DNA of 64,000 nt. It comes from Halomonas litopenaei. Its GTDB lineage: Bacteria; Pseudomonadota; Gammaproteobacteria; Pseudomonadales; Halomonadaceae. Below, in pieces: positions 25,912-35,395 of the stretch (within the stretch, counting starts at the first letter, position 1; each line of letters opens with the position of its first letter). A program made the position numbers and the translations under genes. The stretch is taken from contig NZ_PXNS01000004.1 of assembly GCF_003045775.1 (NCBI RefSeq), forward strand, positions 186,001 through 250,000, in the 5' to 3' direction. The notes beneath the pieces were generated by a model, which worked only from the letters and a program-made list of their open reading frames with translations, made no database searches and had not been told where the DNA came from.

Positions 25912-26417
25912 GCGCGATGACCGTGCACGGCCTGCTGCACCCCGTGGCGCGTCTCGTCTCGCGCCTGTGCCTGGCGCTGGCCGGCATCGGCGCCGCCCTG
26001 CTGGCGGCGCTGGTCGCCTACTCGGTGTTCATGCGCTGGGTGGTGGGGGCGCCGCCCCACTGGGCCGAAGAGCTGCCCCAGCTGGTGCTGGTGTGGACCG
26101 CGCTGCTGGCCGGCGTGGCCTGCACCTACAAGCGCAGCCACCTCAGCGCCGGACTGATGCCGCTGCTGGTGAGTTCCCCCGCCGTTCGCAGAGGGATCAC
26201 CCGGGCCACCGACCTGCTGCTGCTGGTGATGCTGCTGTTGCTGGCCAAGGCCGGCTGGGACCTGGCCTGGCTGACCATGAGCCAGACCACCACGGCGCTG
26301 CAGCTACCTGCGGGGCTGGTGTATCTGTCGGTGCCGGTGTGCTGCGCCGGCATGGCGCTGGCGCAGTGTGACCATCTGCTGGCGCGCCAGCCGCTGCCAC
26401 AGGAGGGCGACGCATGA
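25908..26417 (+). CDS. dctQ: TRAP transporter small permease (DctQ), system 1
   Basis: 169 residues with four predicted membrane helices, the small DctQ subunit. 'AYSVFMRWVVGAPPHWAEEL' and 'LVLVWTALLAGVACTYKRS' are typical. The GTG start overlaps the dctP stop, and its own stop overlaps the dctM start by four bases, indicating coupled translation. Confidence 0.9.
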   Translation: MSAMTVHGLLHPVARLVSRLCLALAGIGAALLAALVAYSVFMRWVVGAPPHWAEELPQLVLVWTALLAGVACTYKRSHLSAGLMPLLVSSPAVRRGITRATDLLLLVMLLLLAKAGWDLAWLTMSQTTTALQLPAGLVYLSVPVCCAGMALAQCDHLLARQPLPQEGDA

Positions 26418-27697
26418 CCCTTGGTGCCTTGACCCTGGTGGGCGTCTTCGCCCTGGCGATCCTGATCGACATTCCCATCGCCTTCGGCCTGATCCTGGCG
26501 GTGCTGTCCTATCTGCTGATGTTCGGCGCGGCGCCGATGATGGTCTCTGCCCAGCAGTTCGTGGCGGGCATGGAGAGCTTCACCCTGCTGGCCATTCCGC
26601 TGTTCGTGATGGCCGCCCAGTTGATGAATCACGCCGGACTGACCCAGCGTCTGGTGCGTCTGTGCATGGCGCTGGTGGGCGACATCCGCGGCGGCCTGGC
26701 GGTGGTCGCGGTGCTGGCCTGCATGATGTTCGGGGCACTGTCAGGCTCCGGCGTGGCCGACGTCATCGCCATCGGCAGCATGCTGCTGCCGGCGATGCAG
26801 CGCAGCGGCTATCACCGCGGCTTCAGCAGCGCCCTGGTGGGCACCGCCAGCTCCATCGGCACGGTGATCCCGCCGAGCATCGTGATGATCGTCTACGGCA
26901 CCACCTCCAACACCTCGGTGGGCAAGCTGTTCATGGGCGGCGTGATCCCCGGCCTGCTGCTGACCCTGGCGCTGGTGGGGGTGGCCATCTATGTGTCACG
27001 CCGCAACGGCTGGTCCGGTGGTACCCGGCCCGAGCCCGGCGAGCGCAAGCGTGCCTTTATCGCTGCCCTGCCGGCGCTGCTGGTGCCGGTGCTGATCATC
27101 GGAGGCATTCGCTTCGGCGTCTTCACCCCCACCGAAGCCGCCGCCTCGGCCATCGTCTATGCGCTGATCGTCGGCACCCTGGTCTATCGCAGCCTGAGCC
27201 TTCGGGACATCGTCGACAGCGTCATCGCCACCGCGGAGACCTCCGGCGCCATCCTGGTCATCATCGGTGCCGCCGGCATGTTCGCCTGGGGCCTGACCTA
27301 CGAACAGGTGCCCCAGGCCATCGCCACACTGATCGGCGAGATCACCGACAGCCGCTATGGCGTACTGCTGCTGCTGACCGTGGTGTTGCTGGTGCTCGGC
27401 TCCTTCATGGAAAGCATCGCCATCATCATCATCGTCACCCCCATCGTCATGCCGCTGCTGGTGCAGTACGGCATCGACCCGGTGCACTTCGGGGTGCTGC
27501 TGACGGTGAACCTGGCGATCGGCGCCAATACGCCGCCGCTGGGGGTCGACCTGATGGCCGCCTGCCGCATCGCCGGAATCAGCGTGATGGAGTCGTTGCG
27601 CTACCTGGGACTGATGCTCGGGGCGATGATCGCGGTACTGCTGCTGATCACCTTCGTGCCCGACATCGTGCTGTTCCTGCCGAACCTGATGGAGTGA
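26414..27697 (+). CDS. dctM: TRAP transporter large permease (DctM), system 1
   Basis: 427 residues with about twelve hydrophobic helices. Typical DctM segments are 'FVAGMESFTLLAIPLFVMAA', 'MFGALSGSGVADVIAIGSML' and 'PSIVMIVYGTTSNTSVGKLF'. It couples solute import to sodium. It follows dctQ with a four-base overlap and precedes the CitE-like gene by three bases. Confidence 0.94.
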   Translation: MTLGALTLVGVFALAILIDIPIAFGLILAVLSYLLMFGAAPMMVSAQQFVAGMESFTLLAIPLFVMAAQLMNHAGLTQRLVRLCMALVGDIRGGLAVVAVLACMMFGALSGSGVADVIAIGSMLLPAMQRSGYHRGFSSALVGTASSIGTVIPPSIVMIVYGTTSNTSVGKLFMGGVIPGLLLTLALVGVAIYVSRRNGWSGGTRPEPGERKRAFIAALPALLVPVLIIGGIRFGVFTPTEAAASAIVYALIVGTLVYRSLSLRDIVDSVIATAETSGAILVIIGAAGMFAWGLTYEQVPQAIATLIGEITDSRYGVLLLLTVVLLVLGSFMESIAIIIIVTPIVMPLLVQYGIDPVHFGVLLTVNLAIGANTPPLGVDLMAACRIAGISVMESLRYLGLMLGAMIAVLLLITFVPDIVLFLPNLME

Positions 27698-27700
27698 CCC

Positions 27701-28444
27701 ATGGCGTCCTTGATTCCGACTCCTTTGTCCCTGACCCAGTGTCGCAGCTGGCTGTTCGTGCCGGGGCATGACCCGGCACGCCTGGATCAGGCGCTGGATA
27801 GCGGCGCCGAGGCCATCATCGTCGACCTGGAGGAGTTCACCCCGGCCGCCGATCGCCGCCAGGCCTGCGACGACTTTGTCGCCTTCGCCGAGCGCTGCCG
27901 GCAGCACCAGCGGCTGCCCATGGCGCGCATCAACCCGCTGACCCAGGGCGGCAAGGGCGAGCTGGCGGCGCTGATGCGGGCACGACCAGCGGCCATCTTC
28001 CTGCCCCAGGTCGAGTCCTCCATGGACATCGTGCTGCTGGCCCTGGCACTGGCCCGCGAAGAGCGTCGCGTCGGCCTCGAACAGGGCTGTACCGCGCTGA
28101 TACCGACGCTGGAGAGCGCCGTCGGTGTGGGCGCCGCAGCGGAGATCCTCAAGGCAAGCCCAAGGGTGAGCGCGGCGCTTCTCGGCAGTGGCGATCTGTC
28201 GCGTGATCTGGGCGTTGCCGCCGACGCCGAGCCAGGCGAGCGGGCCAGCGTCCTGGCGCCCTGGCGCCAGCGCTTCGTCGACGCCTGCGCCAAGGCCGAG
28301 TGTCTGGCCATCGACGGCCCCTGGACTTACCGAGAGGGCTTCGAGCAAGACCTCGAGTGGGCCATGGCGCGGGGCTTTCGTGCCCGCTGCGTGGTGCTGC
28401 CCGAACAGATCGCCCCGCTGCACCGCGCCCTGACAGACGCCTGA
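27701..28444 (+). CDS. CitE-like HpcH/HpaI aldolase family protein
   Basis: 247 residues of the HpcH/HpaI/CitE TIM-barrel family, which cleave C-C bonds of hydroxy acids or their CoA esters with Mg2+. 'RSWLFVPGHDPARLDQALDS' is the CitE-type start. 'ADAIIVDLEE'-like AEAIIVDLEEFTPAADR has Glu where CitE often has Asp, 'MARINPL' carries the substrate Arg, and 'LIPTLESAVGVGAAAEIL' carries the metal Glu. 'LLGSGDLSRDLG' holds the metal Asp. The protein is shorter than citrate-lyase beta. Likely substrate comes from the TRAP system; exact reaction unknown. Confidence 0.82.
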   Translation: MASLIPTPLSLTQCRSWLFVPGHDPARLDQALDSGAEAIIVDLEEFTPAADRRQACDDFVAFAERCRQHQRLPMARINPLTQGGKGELAALMRARPAAIFLPQVESSMDIVLLALALAREERRVGLEQGCTALIPTLESAVGVGAAAEILKASPRVSAALLGSGDLSRDLGVAADAEPGERASVLAPWRQRFVDACAKAECLAIDGPWTYREGFEQDLEWAMARGFRARCVVLPEQIAPLHRALTDA

Positions 28445-28480
28445 ACCGTCTTTACCAACAACGATATCGAGAACCCTGAC

Positions 28481-30199
28481 ATGAGCCTGCCAGCCTCCAC
28501 GCTTTCGCCAACCACGTCCCTTGCGCGCCGCAATGGCGGCCAGATCCTGATGGACCAGCTGCGCGCCCACGGCGCCCGCCGGGTCTTCCTGGTGCCGGGG
28601 GAAAGCTACCTGCCCTGCATCGACGCCCTCAACGAGCATCGGGGCGCCATCGAGCCCATCGTCTGTCGTCAGGAAAGCGGCGCCGCCTACATGGCCGAGG
28701 CCTACGGTAAGCTGACCAACGAGCCGGGCATCTGCTTCGTGACCCGTGGCCCGGGGGCCACCAACGCCTCCATCGGGGTGCATACCGCCTTTCAGGACTC
28801 GACCCCGATGATCCTGTTCATCGGCCAGGTAGGGAACGACTTCGTCGAGCGCGAGGCCTTCCAGGAGATCGACTACCGTCGCATGTTCGGCCCCATGGCC
28901 AAGTGGGTCGCCCAGATCGATGCCACCGATCGTATCCCCGAGTACATCGCCCGGGCCTATCGCGTCGCCACCAGCGGGCGTCCCGGTCCGGTGGTGCTGG
29001 CGTTGCCGGAAGACACCTTGTGGGGCGAGGCCGAGGTGGCCGACGCCCAGCCCATGGCCAAGCTGCATTCCCACCCCGGCGCGGCTCAGCTCGAGGCGCT
29101 CAAGGCGCGTCTGGCCGAGGCCGAGCGGCCCTTCCTGCTGATCGGTGGCAGCGGCTGGACGGCACAGGCTCAGGCCCAGATGGCGGCCTTCGCCGAGCGT
29201 TTCGATCTGCCGGTGGGGGTGGCCTGGCGCCGGCTCGAGTGCTTCGACCAGCGCGATCCGCGCTTTGTCGGCCACGTCGGCTTCGCCATGGACGACGCCC
29301 TGCGCGAGCGGCTTGAGCACAGCGACCTGCTGATCGCCGTCGGCACCCGCATGGGCGAGGCCACCAGCGAAGGCTACTCGTGGATCCAGTCGCCGACCCC
29401 GCGCCAGACGCTGGTGCACGTCTACCCGGATCCCGAAGAGCTGGGCCGGGTCTATCATGCCGAGCTTGCCATCAACGCCGACGTGGTGGGCTTCGCCGCC
29501 GCCCTGGACGGGCTGGCGCCGGACACCTCACCGCGCTGGGCCGACCAGACCCGCGCCGCGCGCGCCGACTACCTGGCGACGCTTGAGCCCCAGCCGGCCC
29601 CGGGGCCGCTGAGTCTCGACAAGGTCGCCGCCAGCGTCGATCGTCGCCTGGATGGCCAGGGCTGCATCAGCGTGGGGGCCGGCAACTATGCGCTGTACGC
29701 CCACCGTTACGTGCGCTTCGCCGGGCTTGGCAGCTCGCTGGCGCCGACGGTGGGCTCCATGGGCTACGGCCTGCCGGCGGCGATCTCGTTCAAGCTCGAG
29801 CACCCCGACCGCCCGGCGGTGTGCTTCGCCGGTGACGGCTGCTTCCAGATGAACCTGCAGGAGTTGGGGGTGGCGCTGCAGTACGATGTCGGCCTGGTGA
29901 TCCTTCTGTTCAACAACGGCATGTGGGGTACCATCCGTGCCCACCAGGAAAACGACTTCCCCGGCCGCGAGATCGCCCTGACCTTCACCAACCCGGCCTT
30001 CACCACCCTGGTCGAGTCCTACGGCGGCCTGGGCGAGATCGTCGAGCGGGACGAGGACTTCGACGCCGCCTTCGAGCGCGCCCTGGCCTTCGCCGAGCGC
30101 GAACGCCGTCCGGCGCTGATCGAACTGCGCTACGAGGCCGACGGCATCGCCCCGGGCAAGCGGCTGAGTGCCATCCGCGAGGCTGCCCTGGCGCGTTGA
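28481..30199 (+). CDS. Thiamine-diphosphate-dependent enzyme, acetolactate synthase/decarboxylase-like
   Basis: 572 residues in three domains. The Pyr domain holds the activating Glu in 'CRQESGAAYMAEAYGKLT' near residue 67 and the oxyanion segment 'FVTRGPGATNASIGVHTAFQ'. A central Rossmann-like domain follows. The PP domain has the ThDP/Mg motif 'CFAGDGCFQMNLQELGVALQ' with 'NNGMWGTIRAHQ'. This is the architecture of acetolactate synthase, benzoylformate decarboxylase and related enzymes. It ends the TRAP/CitE-like operon, suggesting cleavage or decarboxylation of an imported keto acid. The actual substrate cannot be read from sequence. Confidence 0.87.
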   Translation: MSLPASTLSPTTSLARRNGGQILMDQLRAHGARRVFLVPGESYLPCIDALNEHRGAIEPIVCRQESGAAYMAEAYGKLTNEPGICFVTRGPGATNASIGVHTAFQDSTPMILFIGQVGNDFVEREAFQEIDYRRMFGPMAKWVAQIDATDRIPEYIARAYRVATSGRPGPVVLALPEDTLWGEAEVADAQPMAKLHSHPGAAQLEALKARLAEAERPFLLIGGSGWTAQAQAQMAAFAERFDLPVGVAWRRLECFDQRDPRFVGHVGFAMDDALRERLEHSDLLIAVGTRMGEATSEGYSWIQSPTPRQTLVHVYPDPEELGRVYHAELAINADVVGFAAALDGLAPDTSPRWADQTRAARADYLATLEPQPAPGPLSLDKVAASVDRRLDGQGCISVGAGNYALYAHRYVRFAGLGSSLAPTVGSMGYGLPAAISFKLEHPDRPAVCFAGDGCFQMNLQELGVALQYDVGLVILLFNNGMWGTIRAHQENDFPGREIALTFTNPAFTTLVESYGGLGEIVERDEDFDAAFERALAFAERERRPALIELRYEADGIAPGKRLSAIREAALAR

Positions 30200-30209
30200 A
30201 CAGGCTGCC

Positions 30210-31205
30210 CTATGGCGTATCGTCAAAAGCGAGGGGTGCCAGGGCGGCGTCGGCCACGTCGATACCGGTGGTCAGGCGGTGCTCCATGGGCACCTTGGCC
30301 ATGCTGGTGAGGAAGAACTCGATAAAGGTTGTCTCCGCCACGCTGGCGCGGCCTTCGCGGTGCCACATCAGGTGCAGGTCGATGTCGGCCACGCCGTCGT
30401 AGGGCGGCAGCGGCCACAGTTCGCCGTCCGCCACCTGCCGGGCCACCAGGTGCTCCGGCAGGCAGCCGATGCCCCAGCCCGCCATGACCATGCGCTGGAT
30501 CTCCTGCAGACGACTGGACTGCCCCACCACCGGGCCCTTGAGGCCGTGCTGGGCGCGGAACACCGCCAGCGGCGACAGCACCCCGTCGAGCTGCTCGCTG
30601 CCAAAGGACACGTAGGCCTCCTGCTTGAGTTCTTCCATGGGCAGGCTGTCGCGGCCGAACAGGCGGTGGCTGCGCCCGCAGTACAGCCGATAGCGCTGGC
30701 GCGCCAGCACCTGGCTGTCGAGGTTGTCCGGGCAGCTCTGTGCCAGGCAGATACCCAGCGCGCTCTGGCGCTGTGACAGGGCGTGCTGCACCTCCTGGCT
30801 CGACATGTCCTCGATCTCGAAGGTGATCTGCGGATAGCGACGATGGAAGGCCGCCAGCACGCTGTCGAGAAAGCGACACTGGATACCGGTGATAAAGGCC
30901 AGCGAGACGTGGCCGGCCACCTCCGGGTCCGATTCCCCCACCGAGGCCGCCAGGCGTGCCACATTGGCGTAGATATCCACCGCCTCGCGGTACACCAGCT
31001 GACCCGCCTGGGTCACCCGAAAGCGATGGCTGTCGCGCTCGATCAGCTTCTGGCCCAGCCGTTCTTCCAGCCGTTTCAGCGACAGGCTCACCGCCGGCTG
31101 AGACAGGTACAGGCGCACCGCCGCCTTGCTCACGCTCTCTTCCTGCACGATGACGATAAAGGTTCGCAGCAGGTTCCAGTCCAGGGTGTCGTGAATCGGC
31201 CGCAT
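30210..31205 (-). CDS. LysR-type regulator between two TRAP operons
   Basis: 331 residues with a winged helix at the N terminus ('NLLRTFIVIVQEESVSKAAV', 'YLSQPAVSLSLKRLEERLG') and a LysR effector domain. I chose the ATG at 31205, six bases after AAGGAG. Its stop lies 11 bases from the end of the ThDP gene; its promoter faces the second TRAP operon across about 640 bases. It most likely controls the divergent operon, possibly both. Confidence 0.92.
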   Translation of the reverse strand: MRPIHDTLDWNLLRTFIVIVQEESVSKAAVRLYLSQPAVSLSLKRLEERLGQKLIERDSHRFRVTQAGQLVYREAVDIYANVARLAASVGESDPEVAGHVSLAFITGIQCRFLDSVLAAFHRRYPQITFEIEDMSSQEVQHALSQRQSALGICLAQSCPDNLDSQVLARQRYRLYCGRSHRLFGRDSLPMEELKQEAYVSFGSEQLDGVLSPLAVFRAQHGLKGPVVGQSSRLQEIQRMVMAGWGIGCLPEHLVARQVADGELWPLPPYDGVADIDLHLMWHREGRASVAETTFIEFFLTSMAKVPMEHRLTTGIDVADAALAPLAFDDTP

Positions 31206-31843
31206 CACCGGCTCCTTTCATTTCTGTCAGCAAGAGGCGCTCGTGGGGACGATCTGTCCTCGCCGAAGGCGCCCTGATGTTGGCCTGTGTATGGTTGGCC
31301 AAGCTGTTGTCAGAGAATACACCGTCGGCCGTTGCCGGGCATGGGTTACCTCCTGCCAGCTCCGGCCTGGTCGAGGGTAACCGGCCAGGCGAGTCGATCC
31401 CTTCTTGCTGGAAAGAGTTGTTCTTCTGCTGGAAGGTGGCCGATAGGGTGTCGAAATTGTCGCCTGTGGCAATAACGACGATGGAGCTGGGCGGGCGTCT
31501 ATACGAAAGAGAGTGTTTTGTATAGGTCGTTGTATTATATAGTTTATCAGGCGTTATTGGGGTTTTGTCTCATCATGCTTGGCGTAAAATACTTCGAGAT
31601 AATAGCCCTTTAATACGAGATTTTTCACAAGATAGTGCTCTTTATTTTTCTGGTTTTTATATTTTCATTTTGTTGTATAAATTCTGTAAATTCTACATAT
31701 TAAAAATCGAAAAACTCGATCGGTGCCTTTCCATTGACCCCGGTGTGTCGGCCTGACTAGATTGAAGTGGTATCGAAGATCCTTCTGCCGGACGCATCCC
31801 GCCTCGGCCACGGATGATAACAACCATAAACGCGAGGAAGACC
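31206..31843. other. Long AT-rich regulatory interval upstream of TRAP system 2
   Basis: About 640 bases between divergent genes. From 31500 to 31760 the sequence is strikingly AT-rich compared with the rest of the region. A small ATCGA-AAAAC-TCGAT dyad occurs near 31707. No gene, terminator or RNA structure is convincing. The length suggests several regulator sites. Confidence 0.45.
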
Positions 31844-32857
31844 ATGAATCGCTCCCTGTCCCGACTCTCCCGCTCCATCCTGACCGTGTCCGCGCTGTCG
31901 CTGTCTGCCCTGTCACTGTCGGCGCTGTCACCCGATGCCCAGGCCACCGATCTGCGCATGCTGTCGAGCTACGACCTGACCTCGGCCTACACCCGCGAAG
32001 TCGCCCAGCGCTACATCGACAAGGTCCAGGGCGCCAGCGACGGCGAGGTCTCCATCAGCCTCAATGGCCCCGACGTGGTGCCGCCGTTCGAACAGCTGCA
32101 GCCGGTCTCGGTAGGGGTGTTCGACCTGCTCTACACCCACGGCGCCTACCACACCAACACCACCGGTGTCGGCGCGGCCATGGACGGGGTCTTCGTCGAT
32201 CCTGCCAAGACCCGCGAGTCCGGCCTGTGGGACTTCATCGACAGCCACTACAACGAGCTCGGCCTGAAGCTGCTGGCGATTCCGCCGCTCGGCTCCAGCG
32301 GTTTCCAGTACGTGCTCAAGGAGCCCATCGAAGGCTCGCCGGGCCTCGAGGGACGTCGTCTGCGCGGCAGCCCCACCTACACCAACGTGACCCAGGGCCT
32401 GGGTGGCACGCCGGTGCTGATGTCCAGCGGCGACGTCTACTCCTCACTGGATCGTAACGTCATCGACGGCGCTGCCTGGGGCCTCAACGGCGTCGAGGAT
32501 CTTGGCTGGCACGAGGTGGCGGGCTACTTCTCCAAGCCCACCTTCGGCCAGACCTACACCTACCTGCTGATGAACCTCGACACCTTCAATGGCCTCGACG
32601 AGCAGCAGCAGTCGGTGCTGCTGGCCCAGGGCGAGGCGCTGGAAAGCGAGATCGCCGGGGTGCTCGACGAACTGGCGGTCGAGGAATGGGCGCGCCTGCG
32701 GGAGCTCGGCATGCACGAAACCGAGTTCGCCCCGGAAGACGCCGAGCGTCTCGACGAGCTGGTGACCGAAGGCATCTGGCAGCTCGGCCTCGACAAGTCG
32801 CCGGAGGCGGTGGCCAAGATGCGCGAGATCGCCGAAAGCAACGACATGACCCCCTGA
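31844..32857 (+). CDS. dctP: TRAP transporter substrate-binding protein (DctP family), system 2
   Basis: 337 residues. The signal peptide contains a repetitive stretch, 'LSLSALSLSALSPDAQA', encoded by near-identical repeats. The mature part starts 'TDLRMLSSYDLTSAYTREVA'. 'LEGRRLRGSPTYTNV' holds the equivalent of the carboxylate-binding Arg, and 'VYSSLDRNVIDGAAWGL' is the usual family segment. Sequence is well diverged from system 1, indicating a different ligand. GAGGAAG ribosome binding site precedes the ATG. Confidence 0.88.
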   Translation: MNRSLSRLSRSILTVSALSLSALSLSALSPDAQATDLRMLSSYDLTSAYTREVAQRYIDKVQGASDGEVSISLNGPDVVPPFEQLQPVSVGVFDLLYTHGAYHTNTTGVGAAMDGVFVDPAKTRESGLWDFIDSHYNELGLKLLAIPPLGSSGFQYVLKEPIEGSPGLEGRRLRGSPTYTNVTQGLGGTPVLMSSGDVYSSLDRNVIDGAAWGLNGVEDLGWHEVAGYFSKPTFGQTYTYLLMNLDTFNGLDEQQQSVLLAQGEALESEIAGVLDELAVEEWARLRELGMHETEFAPEDAERLDELVTEGIWQLGLDKSPEAVAKMREIAESNDMTP

Positions 32858-32870
32858 TCGGATCGCTCCC

Positions 32871-33386
32871 ATGCTGGCTACCATTGCCCGTTGGCACGAT
32901 GGCCTCACGCGATTCGGCTTCTACCTCGGCGGTGCCACCCTGTGTGGCATCGTCGTGTGTTTCTGGATCGAAGTGGTGGCCCGCTACTTCTTCAACGCCC
33001 CGACCCTGTGGTCGAGCTCCATCGTCGCCTACTGTCTGTGCCTGTCGGCCAGCCTGGCCATGCCGGAACTCGCCCGGACCCGTGGGCACATCGCCATCAG
33101 CGTGCTGCAGGACAGCCTGCCCGCCGCCCGTCGACAGGGCTTCGAGCGCTTCACCTCGCTGCTGACCGCGGCGGTGTGTGCGCTGGCAGCCTGGATGCTG
33201 ATCAGCGAGAGCCTTCGCCAGTTGGCCAGCGGCACCACCACCGCTATGGGGCTCGATATCCCCAAGGTGTGGGTGTCGAGCTTTATCGGCTACGGCTTTT
33301 CCAATACCGCGCTGCACTTTCTGCGGCGCGCGCTGCTGCCCGCCACCGTCGAGTGGCCCAGCGACAGTCCACGGCAGGAGGCGTAG
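32871..33386 (+). CDS. dctQ: TRAP transporter small permease (DctQ), system 2
   Basis: 171 residues with four predicted membrane helices; 'VVARYFFNAPTLWSSSIVAY' and 'LAMPELARTRGHIAISVLQD' are DctQ-type. It starts 13 bases after dctP and ends three bases before the dctM start. Confidence 0.9.
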   Translation: MLATIARWHDGLTRFGFYLGGATLCGIVVCFWIEVVARYFFNAPTLWSSSIVAYCLCLSASLAMPELARTRGHIAISVLQDSLPAARRQGFERFTSLLTAAVCALAAWMLISESLRQLASGTTTAMGLDIPKVWVSSFIGYGFSNTALHFLRRALLPATVEWPSDSPRQEA

Positions 33387-33389
33387 ACG

Positions 33390-34694
33390 ATGGAGTGGTA
33401 TGTCACCCTGGGCCTGGCCGTCGCCCTGCTGATGGGGCTGTTCGCCCTCGGCGTGCCGGTGTTCGTGGCCTTTCTGGCGATCAACGTGGCCGGCACCTTC
33501 TGGCTGATGGGCAGCGCCGGCTTCGGCCTGTTCGCCAACAGCGTCTATGACACCGTCACCTCGGAGACGCTGACCACCATCGCGCTGTTCGTGCTGATGG
33601 GCGAGCTGCTGTTCCGCTCGGGCTCCATCGACGTCATCTTCGACTCCCTCGACACCCTGATGGGACGCATCAAGGGCCGCTTGTACTTCTTCGTGGTGGC
33701 CCTGTCGACGCTGTTCGGCGCGCTGTCCGGCTCGGCCCTGGCGGTGACCGCCATGCTCAGCCGTTCGGCGCTACCGACGATGCAGCAGCGTGGCTACGAC
33801 GACCGCCTGTCGATCGGCCTGATCCTCGGCGGCGCCGGCCTTGCACCGATCATCCCGCCGAGCCTTCTGGTGATCATCATCGGCTCCATGGTCGACGTCT
33901 CCATCGCTCGCCTTTTGATCGCAGGCATCATTCCGGGCATGCTCCTGGCCGGGTTGTTCGTGACCTACGTGGTGGTGCGCATGATGCTGGACCCGTCGCG
34001 GGCACCGGCGGTGGACGACTCGGGCGGCGGCAACTGGCGCCAGCGCGGTCGGGCGCTGGCCAACATGGCGCCGTTCTCGATCATCATCTTCTCGGTGCTG
34101 GGGCTGATGATGCTGGGGGTGGCGACGCCGTCTGAGTCCGCCGCCACCGGCGTGCTCGGGGCCATTCTGGTGGCCTTCTACTACCGCAAGTTCAGCCTCA
34201 AGATGGCCGGACAGGCGCTGCTGTCGTCGCTGTCGATCAGCGCCATGATCATCACCATCCTGGCTTGCTCCAAGCTGTTCAGTCAGCTTCTGTCCTTTAC
34301 CGGGGCCACCTCCGGGCTGGTGGCCGCCGCCACCGCCATGGACCTGGACACCGGCCTGATGCTGCTGCTGTTGATGCTGATCCCGCTTATCGCCTGCATG
34401 TTCATCGACCAGATCGCCTTCATGATGGTGGTCATCCCGATCTACGCCCCGCTGGTCAAGGCCTACGGGTTCGACCCGGTGTGGTTCTGGACGCTGTTTC
34501 TGATCAACCTGGCGGTGGGCAGCCTGACCCCGCCGTTCGGCTACAACCTGTTCGCGGTCAAGGGCGGGGCACCCTCGGTGTCGATGCCGACCATCTACGC
34601 CGCCGCCTGGCCGATCGTGCTGTGCTTCCTGTTCGGCATGCTGATGCTGTACTGGGTGCCGGGACTGATCACCTGGCTGCCGAGCCTGATATAA
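33390..34694 (+). CDS. dctM: TRAP transporter large permease (DctM), system 2
   Basis: 434 residues, about twelve helices. 'TTIALFVLMGELLFRSGSID', 'STLFGALSGSALAVTAMLSR', 'LAPIIPPSLLVIIIGSMVDV' and 'VGSLTPPFGYNLF' are DctM signatures. It completes the transporter; the RraA-like gene follows after 11 bases. Confidence 0.94.
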   Translation: MEWYVTLGLAVALLMGLFALGVPVFVAFLAINVAGTFWLMGSAGFGLFANSVYDTVTSETLTTIALFVLMGELLFRSGSIDVIFDSLDTLMGRIKGRLYFFVVALSTLFGALSGSALAVTAMLSRSALPTMQQRGYDDRLSIGLILGGAGLAPIIPPSLLVIIIGSMVDVSIARLLIAGIIPGMLLAGLFVTYVVVRMMLDPSRAPAVDDSGGGNWRQRGRALANMAPFSIIIFSVLGLMMLGVATPSESAATGVLGAILVAFYYRKFSLKMAGQALLSSLSISAMIITILACSKLFSQLLSFTGATSGLVAAATAMDLDTGLMLLLLMLIPLIACMFIDQIAFMMVVIPIYAPLVKAYGFDPVWFWTLFLINLAVGSLTPPFGYNLFAVKGGAPSVSMPTIYAAAWPIVLCFLFGMLMLYWVPGLITWLPSLI

Positions 34695-34705
34695 GGAAAA
34701 ACGCT

Positions 34706-35377
34706 GTGTACACCATCGCCGACCTGCCCGCCCCGCTGGACCCCGCCCGCCATCAGCGCCTGCTCGAGTGCGAGACCGCCACCATCGGTCACTTCCGCGA
34801 AGAGGGCTTTATCGACCCCGAGATCCGCTGCCAGCTCGACGAGGTGCGGGTGGCCGGGGTTGCCGTGACCCTGTCGCTGCCGCCGGGAGATGGCACCCTG
34901 CTCAACCACGCCATGCGCCTGTTACGTCCCGGCGATGTACTGGTGATCGATCGCCAGGGCGATCGTCGTCACGCCTGCTGGGGCGGGGTGCTGACCGAGG
35001 TCGGCTCGCGCCTGGGACTGGCCGGGGTGATCATCGACGGCACCGCCACTGACCTGGCTACCCTGCGCGCAAAGCGCTTCCCGGTGTGGAGCCGCGGCGT
35101 CTCGTCGCTGACCACCAAGCTCGCCGACCAGGGCGGTGCCATGAACCTGCCGGTCAGCGTCGGTGGAGTGGTGGTATCCGCCGGCGACGTGGTGCTGGCC
35201 GACGAGAATGGCGTGGTGGTACTGCCGCCGTCGGAGGTCGACGCGGTGATCGACCACACCCTGGAACTGCAGCGCCAGGAAGAACGCATCCTCGAGCGAC
35301 TCGCCCAGGGCGAGTGCCTTCCGGACATCAGCGGAGCAAGTGCCATGGTCGAAAACCGGCTGACACCGTCGAACTGA
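34706..35377 (+). CDS. RraA / 4-hydroxy-4-methyl-2-oxoglutarate aldolase family protein
   Basis: 223 residues. The fold and several motifs match the RraA/HMG aldolase family: 'LRPGDVLVIDRQGDRRHACW', 'GGVLTEVGSRLGLAGVIIDG' (includes the conserved Glu) and 'FPVWSRGVSS'. The family's Arg-Asp pair in 'DGxxRD' is Thr115-Asp116 here ('DGTATDLATL'), so the pyruvate-binding Arg is missing. Pyruvate aldolase activity may therefore be changed or absent. GTG start is chosen because AAGGA lies about 8 bases upstream and 11 bases separate it from dctM. Role probably tied to the substrate of TRAP system 2. Confidence 0.82.
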   Translation: MYTIADLPAPLDPARHQRLLECETATIGHFREEGFIDPEIRCQLDEVRVAGVAVTLSLPPGDGTLLNHAMRLLRPGDVLVIDRQGDRRHACWGGVLTEVGSRLGLAGVIIDGTATDLATLRAKRFPVWSRGVSSLTTKLADQGGAMNLPVSVGGVVVSAGDVVLADENGVVVLPPSEVDAVIDHTLELQRQEERILERLAQGECLPDISGASAMVENRLTPSN

Positions 35378-35395
35378 AGTTGCAACAGTGACCAA

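Noticed and set aside
26996..29458. An 820-residue minus-strand open frame antisense to the TRAP/CitE-like/ThDP operon
   Set aside because: It mirrors real genes on the other strand, with His/Gln/Gly-rich composition typical of antisense reading of GC-rich codons, and no domain is recognisable.
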